Shown: positions 1-7,321, counted from the stretch's first letter. The stretch is DNA of 10,807 nucleotides from JBJEDU01 sp051872395 (GCA_051872395.1 JBJEDU010000010.1:1-10807); one strand, 5' to 3'. Translations and numbers: made by a program. The notes: generated by a model from the sequence alone, not told the origin.

Positions 1-1
1 A

Positions 2-136
2 GACCTTGGTATTACTGATGTTGATATTCCTCAATTAGTAAAATTGGTTTCTCGTAATGGTACACGTGTGATTGGTCATTATTTAAAACCAATGGATGAA
101 ACAATCATGAGTAAAATATTTAATGGTGAGGAGTAA
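2..136 (+). CDS. C-terminal end of a probable iron-containing (YqhD/BdhA-like) alcohol dehydrogenase, 5' partial
   Basis: Only the last 44 codons are present, ending with TAA. The visible tail carries IPQLVKLVSRNGTRVIG followed by a short polar linker and a final amphipathic helix (ETIMSKIF). This spacing matches what I recall of the C-terminus of YqhD/BdhA-type iron-containing alcohol dehydrogenases: IPxLxKxL, then G-x-T-x-x-G, then a closing helix ending near R-I-Y. Those enzymes are cytosolic NADPH-dependent aldehyde/alcohol oxidoreductases, but the Rossmann and metal-binding parts lie outside the window. The assignment is therefore inference from a tail resemblance. The next gene starts 9 bases after the stop, so the two are probably co-transcribed. 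An unrelated helical protein could end this way. Confidence 0.5.
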   Translation, partial: DLGITDVDIPQLVKLVSRNGTRVIGHYLKPMDETIMSKIFNGEE

Positions 137-145
137 CAAAAAAAT

Positions 146-1312
146 ATGAAAAAAGAAGATATTCTTGGAATGATCGCTTACCTATTAATCTTAGGTATCG
201 CAGCGATATTTACATTCACAGTTTTACAAAAACATGCGACATATGCGAACATGGATACTTTTGTTTATGCGATGTTTGTTTTAGGAGCTTTTGTTACTGG
301 AATTATTTTGAATTCTATTCTTTATGAATTAGCGCACGCTCTCGGGGCAAAAATTGGTGGATACAAAGTATTGAGTTTAAACATTTTAGGTTTCTGTTTT
401 TATCGCGAAAACAAAAATGAAAAAATGAAATTCAAATTCTCTTCCTTTGATGGATTGACTGGTGAAACAAAAATTGTTCCATTAGAAAATTATAAAAAAG
501 AACCTAATCCTAAACCTTTTTTGCTTTTAGGTTCGCTCTTTTTCATAATTGAAATAATTCCAATCATCGTTTATTTTACTGTTTCATTAAATTATAAAAA
601 TAACCCAATTTTGCTTAATTCTGCATATTTCTTATTAGTTATTGGTGTCAGTGGTTTCCTTATTTTGTTTTATAATATCTTACCTTTTAGATTAGACACT
701 GTGACTGATGGCTATCGTTTAACGATGGTCAGTAATCCAAAAAACAAAGAAGCATTTAATGAATTACTTCGTGTCGAATATGAATTGAGCCAAGGTAATT
801 CTAATATTGAAGTTAAAACATTTGAAACAATTACCAATTTCACCGCGGACTTAAATTTGAATAAAGTTTATGCCTTATTTGAAAATAAAAAATATAGCGA
901 AGCGGAAAAATTATTAGATATCATCATCGAAGGAAAAGCTAACATTTCTGAAAAGGTGTATTTACGTGCGAGAGCGCAAAAGATTTATATCAATATTATG
1001 AGTAAACCTTTCGAGGAGGCTAAAGCGTATTACGATAATGATGTTTCGCCTCAAGAAAGAAGAAAAATATCTAATGATATCTCTTTACCTGCCATTAGAG
1101 CGTACTTATTAATGTCTGGTTTATTCGATAAATCAAAATCAGAAACGCTCATCGCCTTAAATAATGTTATGAAAGCGTATAAAAATACTCCAAAAAATCG
1201 TCGTCAAATTGAAATAACATTATTTAATGATGCTTTAAATAAAGTTATTGAAGCCCATCCTACTTGGGAGTTAGAAAACTATTTATTAGTGGCTAACGAA
1301 GATAAAAAATAA
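146..1312 (+). CDS. Membrane protein related to site-2 (M50) proteases with a degenerate metal motif and a helical-repeat tail
   Basis: This is a 388-residue protein. Four hydrophobic segments are visible, at about residues 7-27, 39-59, 125-147 and 155-180. The second runs into YELAHALGAKIGGYKV (60-75), the place where M50/S2P proteases carry HExxH. The last segment ends in NILPFRLDTVTDG (177-189), like the second S2P motif (N-x-x-P...DG) that supplies the aspartate metal ligand. The first histidine of HExxH is tyrosine here (TAT at 323-325), while E61, H64 and D188 remain, so proteolytic activity is doubtful. From about residue 195 on, the chain is soluble and helical with a TPR-like stretch (243-261, ALFENKKYSEAEKLLDIII), probably cytoplasmic. 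The start is supported by GAGGAG at 128-133. The gene lies 9 bases after the dehydrogenase stop and just before the clpB control region. Family membership is inferred from motifs and the substrate is unknown. Confidence 0.6.
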   Translation: MKKEDILGMIAYLLILGIAAIFTFTVLQKHATYANMDTFVYAMFVLGAFVTGIILNSILYELAHALGAKIGGYKVLSLNILGFCFYRENKNEKMKFKFSSFDGLTGETKIVPLENYKKEPNPKPFLLLGSLFFIIEIIPIIVYFTVSLNYKNNPILLNSAYFLLVIGVSGFLILFYNILPFRLDTVTDGYRLTMVSNPKNKEAFNELLRVEYELSQGNSNIEVKTFETITNFTADLNLNKVYALFENKKYSEAEKLLDIIIEGKANISEKVYLRARAQKIYINIMSKPFEEAKAYYDNDVSPQERRKISNDISLPAIRAYLLMSGLFDKSKSETLIALNNVMKAYKNTPKNRRQIEITLFNDALNKVIEAHPTWELENYLLVANEDKK

Positions 1313-1342
1313 TAAATCTTATATTTATATAAAATTACAAAA

Positions 1343-1369
1343 TTAGCACTCAGCACTTGCGAGTGCTAA
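1343..1369 (+). promoter_or_regulatory. CIRCE operator (HrcA binding site) of clpB
   Basis: TTAGCACTC (1343-1351), a 9-base spacer and GAGTGCTAA (1361-1369) match the CIRCE consensus without a mismatch. CIRCE is the binding site of the heat-shock repressor HrcA, so clpB is expected to be induced by heat or protein-folding stress. The inverted repeat extends four more base pairs outward (AAAA at 1339-1342 with TTTT at 1370-1373). hrcA itself is not in the window. Confidence 0.96.
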
Positions 1370-1384
1370 TTTTTATGCTATAAT
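1357..1384 (+). promoter_or_regulatory. Probable clpB promoter overlapping CIRCE
   Basis: A perfect -10 box TATAAT lies at 1379-1384, preceded by TGC (extended -10). Sixteen bases upstream is a moderate -35 box TTGCGA at 1357-1362, inside the CIRCE spacer and right arm. Bound HrcA would then cover the -35 region and block polymerase. Transcription would begin near 1391, just ahead of the ribosome binding site at 1401-1407. A weaker alternative is TATAAA at 1328-1333 with no recognisable -35 box, which would place CIRCE in the transcript in the more usual geometry. Confidence 0.65.
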
Positions 1385-1416
1385 CAAAATGCTCAAAGAA
1401 AAGGAGGAAAAAAATA

Positions 1417-3537
1417 ATGAACGAACAATTAATTGATTATTCCCAAGATGAAAACATTTTGGATAAGTTTGGAAGAAACATTAATAATGCGGTCAAAGAA
1501 GGTAAAATTGATCCGGTTATTGGTCGAGATGAAGAAATAAGAAAAATCATTCAAATCTTAGCAAGAAAAAACAAGAATAACGTTATCCTTCTAGGTGAGC
1601 CAGGTGTTGGCAAAACAGCGATAGTGGAAGGTTTAGCAGAACGCATTGTCAAAGATGATGTTCCTTTAATATTAAAAGACAAAATTGTTTATGAATTAGA
1701 TATGGGCGCATTAGTGGCTGGCGCGAAATATCGTGGTGAATTTGAGGAAAGATTAAAAGCAGTCTTAAATAAAATCAAAGAATCAGATGGAAAGATTATT
1801 TTATTTATCGATGAAATTCATTTAATCGTTGGTGCAGGTAAATCTGAAGGAGCGTTAGATGCTTCAAATATGTTAAAACCAATGTTAGCAAGAGGAGAAA
1901 TTGATTGTATTGGTGCGACTACTACGAATGAATATCGACAATATATTGAAAAAGATCGAGCGTTAGAAAGAAGATTTCAACCAGTCATTATTTCTGAACC
2001 AACTGTCGAAGATACCATATCGATTTTAAGGGGCTTAAAAGACCGTTTTGAAACATATCACGGAGTGAAAATTTTAGATTCAGCGTTAATTGCCGCGGCG
2101 AGTTTATCTAACCGATATTTAACTAGTCGATTTTTACCAGATAAGGCTATCGATTTAGTAGATGAAGCATGTGCTTCTATTAAAGTGGAAATCGAATCGA
2201 TGCCAACTGAACTGGATGAAATTGAAAGAAAAATTAGGCAATTAGAAATTGAAAAAGCTGCGCTTAGTAAAGAAAAAGATGAATCTAGTAAACTAAGATT
2301 ATCTGATTTAATCAAAGAATTAGATGAACTCAAAGCCAAAGATGATGTTTTAACAAATAAATGGAAAGTTGAAAAAGAATCTTTATCTAAGATAAAACAA
2401 TATAAAAAAGAAGTGGAAGCATTGCGATTTGAATTAGATAATTGCTATCAAAAAGGGGAATATGAAAAGGCTGGGGAAATCCAATATTACAAAATTCCTA
2501 ATATAGAAAAGCAAATTAAAGAAGAAGAATCTTTACTAGCGAACAATAATGAAAATAACTTGCTCAGCGAAGTCGTCGATGAAAATGAAATCGCGAAGAT
2601 TGTTTCTCGACAAACAAAAATCCCACTTTCAAAAATAAATAAAGGGGAAAAAGAGAAAGTTCTCGATTTAAAAAACATTTTATCTAAACGAGTCGTTGGT
2701 CAAGATGAGGCTATTACTTTAGTGAGCAATGCAATATTAAGACAACGTGCAGGAATTCAAGATAGTAATCGACCAATTGGGTCATTCCTATTTTTAGGAC
2801 CGACCGGTGTTGGAAAAACTGAAGTGGCTAAAACACTTGCAGAAGCTTTATTTGATAGCGATACTCATATTATTAGAATCGATATGAGCGAATATATGGA
2901 AAGATATTCAACTTCGAGACTAATAGGCGCCCCACCAGGATATGTTGGTTATGAAGAAGGTGGACAATTAACTGAACAAGTGAGAAGAAATCCATATTCT
3001 ATTGTCCTCTTCGATGAAATCGAAAAAGCCCATCCAGAAGTATTTAATTTATTGCTTCAAATATTAGATGAAGGGCGATTAACTGATTCTACTGGACGAG
3101 TTGTTGATTTTAAAAATACTGTCATTATCATGACTTCTAATCTTGGTAGTGAAGCAATTCTTGAAGGTCATAAAGAAGTTGTTAATGAATTGTTACATCA
3201 AACATTTAAACCAGAATTTTTAAATCGAATCGATGAAATTATTTATTTCAATCCATTAGATAAAGAAACTCAATTTAAAGTGGTAACTAAATTATTAAAT
3301 CAACTGAATGATCGATTGAAAGAACTATATTATTCATTTGAATTTACCGATAGTGTGAAGCGTTATATTCTTGATAGCGCGTTCGATGAACGATATGGCG
3401 CAAGACCATTAAAAAGATTTATTCAAACAAATATTGAAACTCCTCTTTCCATTAAAATATTAAAAGGAGAGATAGACACTAATACAAAATTTGTTGTTGA
3501 TTATCAAAATAACGAATTAGTGGTCCATAGAGTGTAA
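1417..3537 (+). CDS. clpB: ClpB-type protein disaggregase lacking the N-terminal domain
   Basis: This is a 706-residue AAA+ unfoldase that works with DnaK to resolubilise protein aggregates in the cytosol. The first nucleotide-binding domain has Walker A GEPGVGKT (60-67), pore loop AKYRGEFEERL (103-113, Tyr105) and Walker B ILFIDE (128-133). A long coiled-coil middle domain spans about 270-375 and includes the KAGEIQYYKIPNIE stretch. That length is typical of ClpB; ClpC has a short version. The second domain has Walker A GPTGVGKT (461-468), pore loop GAPPGYVGYEEGG (504-516) and Walker B VLFDE (530-534). I see no ClpP-binding IGF/LGF loop. Usual ClpB is about 860 residues; this one begins almost directly at the first ATPase domain, so the roughly 150-residue substrate-binding N domain is absent. 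AAGGAGG at 1401-1407, 9 bases before ATG, fixes the start. Control is by CIRCE/HrcA. Confidence 0.95.
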   Translation: MNEQLIDYSQDENILDKFGRNINNAVKEGKIDPVIGRDEEIRKIIQILARKNKNNVILLGEPGVGKTAIVEGLAERIVKDDVPLILKDKIVYELDMGALVAGAKYRGEFEERLKAVLNKIKESDGKIILFIDEIHLIVGAGKSEGALDASNMLKPMLARGEIDCIGATTTNEYRQYIEKDRALERRFQPVIISEPTVEDTISILRGLKDRFETYHGVKILDSALIAAASLSNRYLTSRFLPDKAIDLVDEACASIKVEIESMPTELDEIERKIRQLEIEKAALSKEKDESSKLRLSDLIKELDELKAKDDVLTNKWKVEKESLSKIKQYKKEVEALRFELDNCYQKGEYEKAGEIQYYKIPNIEKQIKEEESLLANNNENNLLSEVVDENEIAKIVSRQTKIPLSKINKGEKEKVLDLKNILSKRVVGQDEAITLVSNAILRQRAGIQDSNRPIGSFLFLGPTGVGKTEVAKTLAEALFDSDTHIIRIDMSEYMERYSTSRLIGAPPGYVGYEEGGQLTEQVRRNPYSIVLFDEIEKAHPEVFNLLLQILDEGRLTDSTGRVVDFKNTVIIMTSNLGSEAILEGHKEVVNELLHQTFKPEFLNRIDEIIYFNPLDKETQFKVVTKLLNQLNDRLKELYYSFEFTDSVKRYILDSAFDERYGARPLKRFIQTNIETPLSIKILKGEIDTNTKFVVDYQNNELVVHRV

Positions 3538-3546
3538 TAAAAAAAT

Positions 3547-3588
3547 AATTGGGAACAAGTTTGTTAGTTATTTGTTCCCAATTTTTTT
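3547..3588. terminator. Bidirectional intrinsic terminator between clpB and the phosphodiesterase gene
   Basis: A 12-bp perfect stem (AATTGGGAACAA at 3547-3558 with TTGTTCCCAATT at 3572-3583) encloses a 13-base loop. T residues follow on the + strand (3582-3588). On the - strand the stem is followed by A and seven Ts (complement of 3539-3546). It sits between two convergent genes and can end both transcripts. Confidence 0.93.
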
Positions 3589-3598
3589 ATTTACTTAT

Positions 3599-4051
3599 TT
3601 AAATATATTTAAATTCATATTTTAATTGTTTAGTTTCTTCGTCAATATCAATTAATAAATACGAAGGAGTGTCACTATCGCGTGGTAAAGAAATAGAGCC
3701 TGGATTGAATAGATAAATATCATTATTTATTATCTTGGCTTCTTTTTTATGTGTGTGACCATAAACAAATATTTTGTATCCTAATTTTTCATATTTATCT
3801 ATTTCATATCCATAAAATGGATAGTGTCTCATTAATAATTTTCCTATTGGAGTATCAATGGTTAATAAATTATCAAATTGATAAAAATCACAATTACCTT
3901 TGATAGAAATAAATGGAAATAGAGAATAAGAAGGTAAACAAGAATCTCCAGCGCATAAAAAAGTTATATCCTTGTATTTTGAATAAGAATTTATTATTTG
4001 TTTTATGTTTTCTTCATTACCATGCGCGTCGCTTATAATTACTAACTTCAT
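3599..4051 (-). CDS. Small calcineurin-like metallophosphoesterase, YfcE/MJ0936 type, with an altered HGH motif
   Basis: This 150-residue cytosolic phosphodiesterase belongs to the compact YfcE/MJ0936 group. Conserved metal-site motifs are DAHGN (8-12), GD (35-36), GNCD (52-55), GHTH (98-101) and NPGSISLPR (116-124). In most relatives a further HGH motif precedes a Y/F-G pair. Here the corresponding segment reads RHYPFYG (75-81), so the first histidine is kept (H76) and the second is replaced by proline. Group members cleave phosphodiester model substrates and some cleave cyclic nucleotides; the natural substrate cannot be told from sequence. There is no clear Shine-Dalgarno sequence before the ATG. 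The gene lies 92 bases downstream of tldE on the same strand and has no obvious promoter of its own, so read-through from the tldDE operon is possible. It converges with clpB. Confidence 0.85.
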   Translation of the reverse strand: MKLVIISDAHGNEENIKQIINSYSKYKDITFLCAGDSCLPSYSLFPFISIKGNCDFYQFDNLLTIDTPIGKLLMRHYPFYGYEIDKYEKLGYKIFVYGHTHKKEAKIINNDIYLFNPGSISLPRDSDTPSYLLIDIDEETKQLKYEFKYI

Positions 4052-4073
4052 AATTTTGTAGTTTATTAATTGT

Positions 4074-4118
4074 AGAAAAGACCCTTCTATTAGTATCTCT
4101 AACTCGGGGGCCTTTTCT
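4074..4118 (-). terminator. Structured RNA element after tldE: weak terminator or attenuator
   Basis: In the - strand RNA, AGAAAAGGCCC (4118-4108) pairs fully with GGGUCUUUUCU (4084-4074) if one G-U pair is allowed. Inside it is a smaller hairpin, GUUAG/CUAAU (4103-4099 with 4093-4089), closing a 5-base loop. The + strand RNA would have an A-C mismatch at the wobble position, so the structure favours the - strand. The U-rich part (UCUUUUCU) is the 3' arm itself and no longer U run follows, so it may terminate the tldDE transcript only partly before the phosphodiesterase gene. Confidence 0.5.
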
Positions 4119-4143
4119 TAAATAAAGATTATTTATTGTTTAA

Positions 4144-5466
4144 TTATTCTCCAGACACTATTAATTTTTTAATTAATAATGATGGTGTTTCATTACTTCT
4201 AAGCGTTAATTTAATATCGCTTCCGACATCAACAACATCTTTGAATATATCTAATAGATTACCACTGACGGTGATAACATCTAATCCATGTGATAATTTT
4301 CCATTTTCAACAAGGAATCCAGTAGATTGTAAAGAGAAATTACCGCTTTGTTGATTTAAACCAGCATGAAGTCCGCTAACATCAGTGATATAGACACCAT
4401 CACCCATTTTTTCTAACAATTGTTCTAAGGTTTTTCTTCCTGGTTTCACACTGAGGAATTGCGGGCTAACAAGCATTTTTCCACCAGACTTTCTCGCATT
4501 TCCGGTTGATGTTGTTCCATCCTTTTTAGCGGTTACATTATTATGTAAATAAGTCATTAAGACACCATTTTTGATAATTGGTTTATTAAAAGTTGCTACC
4601 CCTTCACCATCAAACTTCGTAGCGAAGACATTATTGGTTATTGGTTTATCAATAATTGTCACTTTTTTCGATGCGACTTGAGTATTTAATTTATTAATAA
4701 ATAGAGATGATCCTTTTTGAACTTCATCCGCGCAGGCATTTGCGATATACGCTCCTAATAACATTGAAACAACATCATTAGATAAGACAGCTTTATATTT
4801 TTTGCTCTTACAAGGATGTCCACCTAATTGTTTAATGGCTTGTTCAACGATTTTATCCGCTAAAGCTTCAACATCGAATGTTGAAAAATCATTAGATAAG
4901 AAAATATCACCTGATGATTTAGTTTGTTCACCAAGTTTTGCCACCGCATAACCAGAATAAACAAAATAATTTGTTTTTTGACTAATTTTCAATCCATGTG
5001 AATTGATGATAGTAACACTTTCTTTTGATTCGGAATAACTTACTCCACCAACATCTTGAATTCTTGAATCTTTTTCTTTAATTAACTTTTCTAAAGTATA
5101 TAAATTTTTAATTTTGTCATCTAAAGGAACACTATCTAAAGATGGATTAAAAGTATTGACTCGATGATATTTTTCGCTTCCTTTAAATATTTCGATTTTA
5201 TCTTCAGATTCTAATAATGAAGCATTTGATAAAATGTCATCCACTAATTGGTGGATACTTTTATCATTCCATGTATCAGTGGTACTCGCACCACATTGTC
5301 CATTAACAATACCACGTGCACTAATCACGGTATCACTATTAATCGCATATTCATCAATTTCACTATGAAAGAGGGAAATTGAGACAGAATAACTATTATT
5401 GATAGTTAGTTCTGCTTCTTCGATACCTTTTTCTTTACAGAGAGTAAAAAACTTATCATATTTCAT
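4144..5466 (-). CDS. tldE: TldE/PmbA subunit of the TldD-TldE metallopeptidase
   Basis: This 440-residue protein is the partner subunit of TldD. It has the family's typical C-terminal segments, including FDGEGVATFNKPIIKNGVL and SGLHAGLNQQSGNFSLQS, and lacks the zinc-binding HExxxH motif, as expected for TldE. In characterised systems the TldD-TldE heterodimer threads unfolded peptides into a chamber and cleaves them. Examples are leader removal from microcin B17 and degradation of the antitoxin CcdA in E. coli. The start codon lies 2 bases after the tldD stop. The Shine-Dalgarno sequence (GAGGAGG) is embedded in the Gly-rich last codons of tldD, about 15 bases from ATG, so the two are translated together. 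Length is close to the family's usual 440-450. No precursor-peptide gene that it could mature is visible nearby. Confidence 0.93.
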   Translation of the reverse strand: MKYDKFFTLCKEKGIEEAELTINNSYSVSISLFHSEIDEYAINSDTVISARGIVNGQCGASTTDTWNDKSIHQLVDDILSNASLLESEDKIEIFKGSEKYHRVNTFNPSLDSVPLDDKIKNLYTLEKLIKEKDSRIQDVGGVSYSESKESVTIINSHGLKISQKTNYFVYSGYAVAKLGEQTKSSGDIFLSNDFSTFDVEALADKIVEQAIKQLGGHPCKSKKYKAVLSNDVVSMLLGAYIANACADEVQKGSSLFINKLNTQVASKKVTIIDKPITNNVFATKFDGEGVATFNKPIIKNGVLMTYLHNNVTAKKDGTTSTGNARKSGGKMLVSPQFLSVKPGRKTLEQLLEKMGDGVYITDVSGLHAGLNQQSGNFSLQSTGFLVENGKLSHGLDVITVSGNLLDIFKDVVDVGSDIKLTLRSNETPSLLIKKLIVSGE

Positions 5467-5468
5467 AA

Positions 5469-6866
5469 TTATTCTAATTTGCCTCCTCTTCCACCAACGA
5501 GTATTTCTTTAACTCTAATGGTTGGTTGTCCAACGTTGGTTCTAATAGAACCAGAACTCGCGCCACACATACCTTGACCTAAATCTAAATCATTACCAAC
5601 CATATCGATTTGTTTTAATATTTCGTTTCCTTTTCCAATTAAAGTCGCTCCTTTAACTGGTTCAGCAATTTTGCCATCGCGAATAATGTAGGCTTCGCTA
5701 CATCCAAAATTAAATTCACCAGTTGTCGGGTCGACAGAACCACCATTAAAACCAACCGCATATAATCCTAATTTGGTCGCAGCAATAATTTCTTCTTTCG
5801 TCGATGTTCCATTATCGATATAGGTGTTACTCATACGACTAGTAGGGACAAAACGGTAATTTTGTCTACGACACGCACCATTACCTTCTCGATTCATTCT
5901 TCGACCATTGAAATCATCAATCATATAGTCTTGTAAAATGCCGTCTTTAATAAGTTGTCTACGTGTTCCTAAATTGCCTTCATCATCGATATCAACACTG
6001 CCCCATGCGTGTGGGATAGTGGAATCATCTACTGCGTTAACGATTGGTGAAGCAATATATTTTCCTTCTTGGTCGTTGAAACAGGATAATCTTCTACTAA
6101 TTGCGCTGGCTTCAAGTGGGTGACCACAAGATTCATGGAATAATACGCCTCCCCAGCCATTTCCAATTACAACAGGCATTTTTCCAGATGGACATTCTTT
6201 CGCACCGAGCATTTTTAACGCTGTTAAGGCAGTTTGTTTTGCGTTTTGTCTAACCATTTCTTCAGTGAAGAAGGAAATATCTTGTTGACATCCAGGACCA
6301 GAAAAACCAGTTTCAAAACCATTCTCATCCGCGACAATAACTAAAAATCCCATACGGCCAAATTCTTGTACACGATTGAAATATTTTTCTTTTGAATTAA
6401 AAACACTGACATCTTCATGATTGTATGCGAAGGTAATCATTGTTCTAATAATTTTTGGATTATTTAATTTAGCAATTTCTTCATAACCCATTTTTACTAA
6501 ATCTCTCATTTTTTCTTTGCTTTCATCAAGATAAGAGTTAGTAATTGAATTTCTGTTTTTGTATTTGATTTTTTCTAATTTGGTTACTTCTTTAATTCTT
6601 GTTCCATTAAATGATTTGTTTAATGAATTCGCTAAATTTAATAGACCTTTTTGAGTGAAATCGTTCGTATATCCATAGATTGTACGATTTTCTTTTAAAA
6701 GTCTTAAACCAATACCATTTCTTGTATTTGTATTAGTTTGATCAATTTTTCCATTTTCACACACTATTGAATATGAAGAAGAATGGTCTTCATATATTTC
6801 AGAATAGTCCGCGCCAGTGGATAGACCTTCATTTAAGACTTTAATAGCTAAAGTTTTTGATAACAT
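5469..6866 (-). CDS. tldD: TldD metallopeptidase, catalytic subunit
   Basis: This 465-residue protein is the catalytic subunit of the TldD-TldE cytosolic zinc protease. The catalytic motif HESCGHPLEA begins at residue 244 and has the TldD-specific form HExxxH (H244, E245, H249), read from the complement of 6120-6137. C-terminal motifs include GNEILKQIDMVGNDLDLG and MCGASSGSIRTNVGQPTIRV, where the family carries a conserved cysteine in the substrate chamber. The length is somewhat below the roughly 480 residues of the E. coli protein, but no domain is missing. The start is supported by AAAGGA about nine bases upstream. The gene is first in the tldD-tldE operon, behind a promoter at 6907-6935. 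Upstream lies gene debris with no RiPP cluster, so a general peptide-degrading role is more likely than peptide maturation, which is inference. Confidence 0.95.
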   Translation of the reverse strand: MLSKTLAIKVLNEGLSTGADYSEIYEDHSSSYSIVCENGKIDQTNTNTRNGIGLRLLKENRTIYGYTNDFTQKGLLNLANSLNKSFNGTRIKEVTKLEKIKYKNRNSITNSYLDESKEKMRDLVKMGYEEIAKLNNPKIIRTMITFAYNHEDVSVFNSKEKYFNRVQEFGRMGFLVIVADENGFETGFSGPGCQQDISFFTEEMVRQNAKQTALTALKMLGAKECPSGKMPVVIGNGWGGVLFHESCGHPLEASAISRRLSCFNDQEGKYIASPIVNAVDDSTIPHAWGSVDIDDEGNLGTRRQLIKDGILQDYMIDDFNGRRMNREGNGACRRQNYRFVPTSRMSNTYIDNGTSTKEEIIAATKLGLYAVGFNGGSVDPTTGEFNFGCSEAYIIRDGKIAEPVKGATLIGKGNEILKQIDMVGNDLDLGQGMCGASSGSIRTNVGQPTIRVKEILVGGRGGKLE

Positions 6867-6906
6867 TTATATTCTTCCTTTCTTTTATATTAATCGATTA
6901 CATTTG

Positions 6907-6935
6907 ATTATAACTAAATAATCAATCATAAGCAA
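6907..6935 (-). promoter_or_regulatory. Probable promoter of the tldD-tldE operon
   Basis: Read on the - strand, there is a perfect TATAAT (complement of 6907-6912). It is preceded at 17-bp spacing by TTGCTT (complement of 6930-6935), which keeps the TTG of the -35 consensus. It lies 40 bases upstream of the tldD start codon. The -35 match is only partial. Confidence 0.6.
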
Positions 6936-6988
6936 AATAAAATACCTCAAAGCAAAGATTGGTAGTTAATAGTTATGATAATTATTAT

Positions 6989-7321
6989 CTAAAAAAGAGA
7001 TTTTAAATAATCTTCAACATTGATGTATTCAATTCCGTTATTAAGAGTTAAATTTTCCCCTCGATAAATGACTGCTTTTTTAGTAATTTTCCCATATCTA
7101 AATTGTGTTTTATCTATTTTATTTAAATCCACTAGATGACGATATTGTTCATCTATTTGTATTTTACTATGTTTAATTTCATAAAGTTCGCATGTTTGGT
7201 TTTCTTCATCAAAGATGACCATGTCGAATTCTCCTATTGAAAATTGTAGTTGAAACACTTTGTTTTTTAATGTTAAACAATTTTGTTCAATTATCATTGG
7301 ACAATATGCCTGATATCTACG
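6989..7321 (-). pseudogene. 5'-truncated remnant of a DUF4143-type ATPase (PD-(D/E)XK-like C-terminal domain)
   Basis: The frame is open from a TAG at 7322-7324 down to a TAG at 6989-6991; the first ATG in it is at 7297 and has no Shine-Dalgarno sequence. The peptide has FQLQFSIGEFDMVIFD, then CELYEIKHSKI, then EQYRHLVDLNKID, FRYGKI and AVIYRGE. I recognise this series as the extreme C-terminus of AAA-family/DUF4143 proteins, where GEFDMV...YEIKHS resembles a D...ExK nuclease core. Intact members have several hundred residues with an N-terminal P-loop ATPase; here the ATPase and most of DUF4143 are missing. It is probably non-functional debris of a mobile or accessory gene. It lies about 120 bases upstream of tldD on the same strand. 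A functional 102-residue protein starting at 7297 is possible but less likely. Confidence 0.65.

Noticed and set aside
2058..2678. Two - strand open frames (2058-2339 and 2487-2678) inside clpB
   Set aside because: They are antisense to the conserved ClpB coding sequence, Ser/Leu-rich as expected from reverse reading of Glu/Lys-rich coiled coil, with no protein motif.
1417..3537. Reading the chaperone as ClpC or ClpE with a ClpP partner
   Set aside because: The middle domain is of full ClpB length, no ClpP-binding IGF/LGF loop is visible, and control is by CIRCE rather than an obvious CtsR repeat.
4136..4354. A + strand open frame of 72 codons over the 3' end of tldE
   Set aside because: It is antisense to a well-conserved part of TldE and has no Shine-Dalgarno sequence or recognisable feature.
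5938..6123. A + strand open frame within tldD
   Set aside because: It is antisense to the catalytic region of TldD; it has no independent support.
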